A stretch of DNA of 64,000 nucleotides, taken from Atherinomorus stipes (Eukaryota > Chordata > Actinopteri > Atheriniformes > Atherinidae). A program made the translations under genes and the position numbers. Positions 63,786-64,000 of the stretch are shown one piece after another. The stretch lies in contig JALJCO010001050.1 of the NCBI GenBank assembly GCA_023101725.1, forward strand, positions 372,001 through 436,000, written 5' to 3'. The notes below the pieces were generated by a model that was not told the origin of the DNA, searched no databases, and worked only from the letters and a program-made list of their open reading frames with translations. The first letter of the stretch is position 1. Each line of letters begins with the position of its first letter.

Positions 63786-64000
63786 AAACAGCTAATAAAA
63801 CAAAAGCACCTCAAGGCATCACATGGAGTAGTTGTCAATCACCTGCTCTACCAGTTCAGACATGGTTTAGTTACCAGTCCCTCATTTTTACTTTCTGTGC
63901 AAAGTCTACAGTAGTGCTGTTTCTCTTCACTCAGCTCTATATTTCCTTGGACAGCCTGCCCCTGCAGCACCTTCAGATTTTGATTTTGATTTAGGTCAAT

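Larger units (their letters stand above)
44560..64000. other. Gene-poor flank rich in transposons
   Basis: No conserved protein exon was recognised over 19 kb on either strand. Identified content is listed separately: nested hAT-like elements 45770-47057, repeat 50048-50940, LINE fragment 52347-52815, Tc1 52938-54566, repeat 54700-55345, LINE end 59990-60125, and MITEs 60679-61678, 61745-61960 and 63326-63740. Nothing was seen in 47060-50045, 50945-52340, 55350-58660, 58800-59980 or 61965-63320 apart from short A/T runs. Confidence 0.6.

Overview
The window is nuclear DNA from a ray-finned fish, almost certainly a teleost. Its genes have introns with GT/AG junctions, the encoded proteins are vertebrate IMPDH1 and PRRT4, and the non-coding part is AT-rich and full of teleost-style DNA transposons: Tc1, hAT, TTAA-flanked MITEs, foldback elements and LINE 3' ends. 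I cannot name the species. I see no prokaryotic, plasmid, phage or CRISPR features and no tRNA or rRNA gene.

Layout. (1) 1-7.4 kb, + strand: the 3' half of impdh1. It has seven coding exons (1217-5202) encoding the last 241 residues, starting at the residue equivalent to human Asp274, followed by a long 3' UTR. The earlier exons lie upstream of the window. (2) 7.2-44.5 kb, - strand: prrt4, convergent with impdh1. A large 3' coding exon (7756-9791) carries the membrane domain and tail. A small symmetric exon (22112-22249) and a first coding exon with signal peptide (33366-34401) lie upstream. An inferred non-coding first exon ends at 44306 beside a GA/CT-rich tract. The coding sequence of about 3.1-3.2 kb is spread over 27 kb because the introns are full of transposon remains. 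(3) 44.5-64 kb: no protein-coding gene recognised. This part holds nested hAT-like elements, a decayed Tc1 transposon, a non-LTR reverse transcriptase fragment and several MITEs.

Context. IMPDH1 and PRRT4 are also neighbours in mammals, close to RBM28 and leptin, so this is a piece of a conserved vertebrate block. No leptin or RBM28 exon was recognised here. The two genes are unrelated in function: IMPDH1 is the rate-limiting enzyme of guanine nucleotide synthesis, and PRRT4 is a poorly characterised multi-pass membrane protein. Their 3' ends nearly meet, and the poly(A) signals suggest possible overlap.

I found no clearly new molecular system. The points most worth a second look are the in-frame cassette exon and upstream ORF of prrt4, the three-level hAT-like nest with a perfect 8-bp target duplication, a second nest hit by the same inner family, a pair of TTAA-flanked MITEs, and a diverged ~1-kb tandem duplication. 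Positions and splice sites were read by eye and not confirmed with transcripts or alignments.
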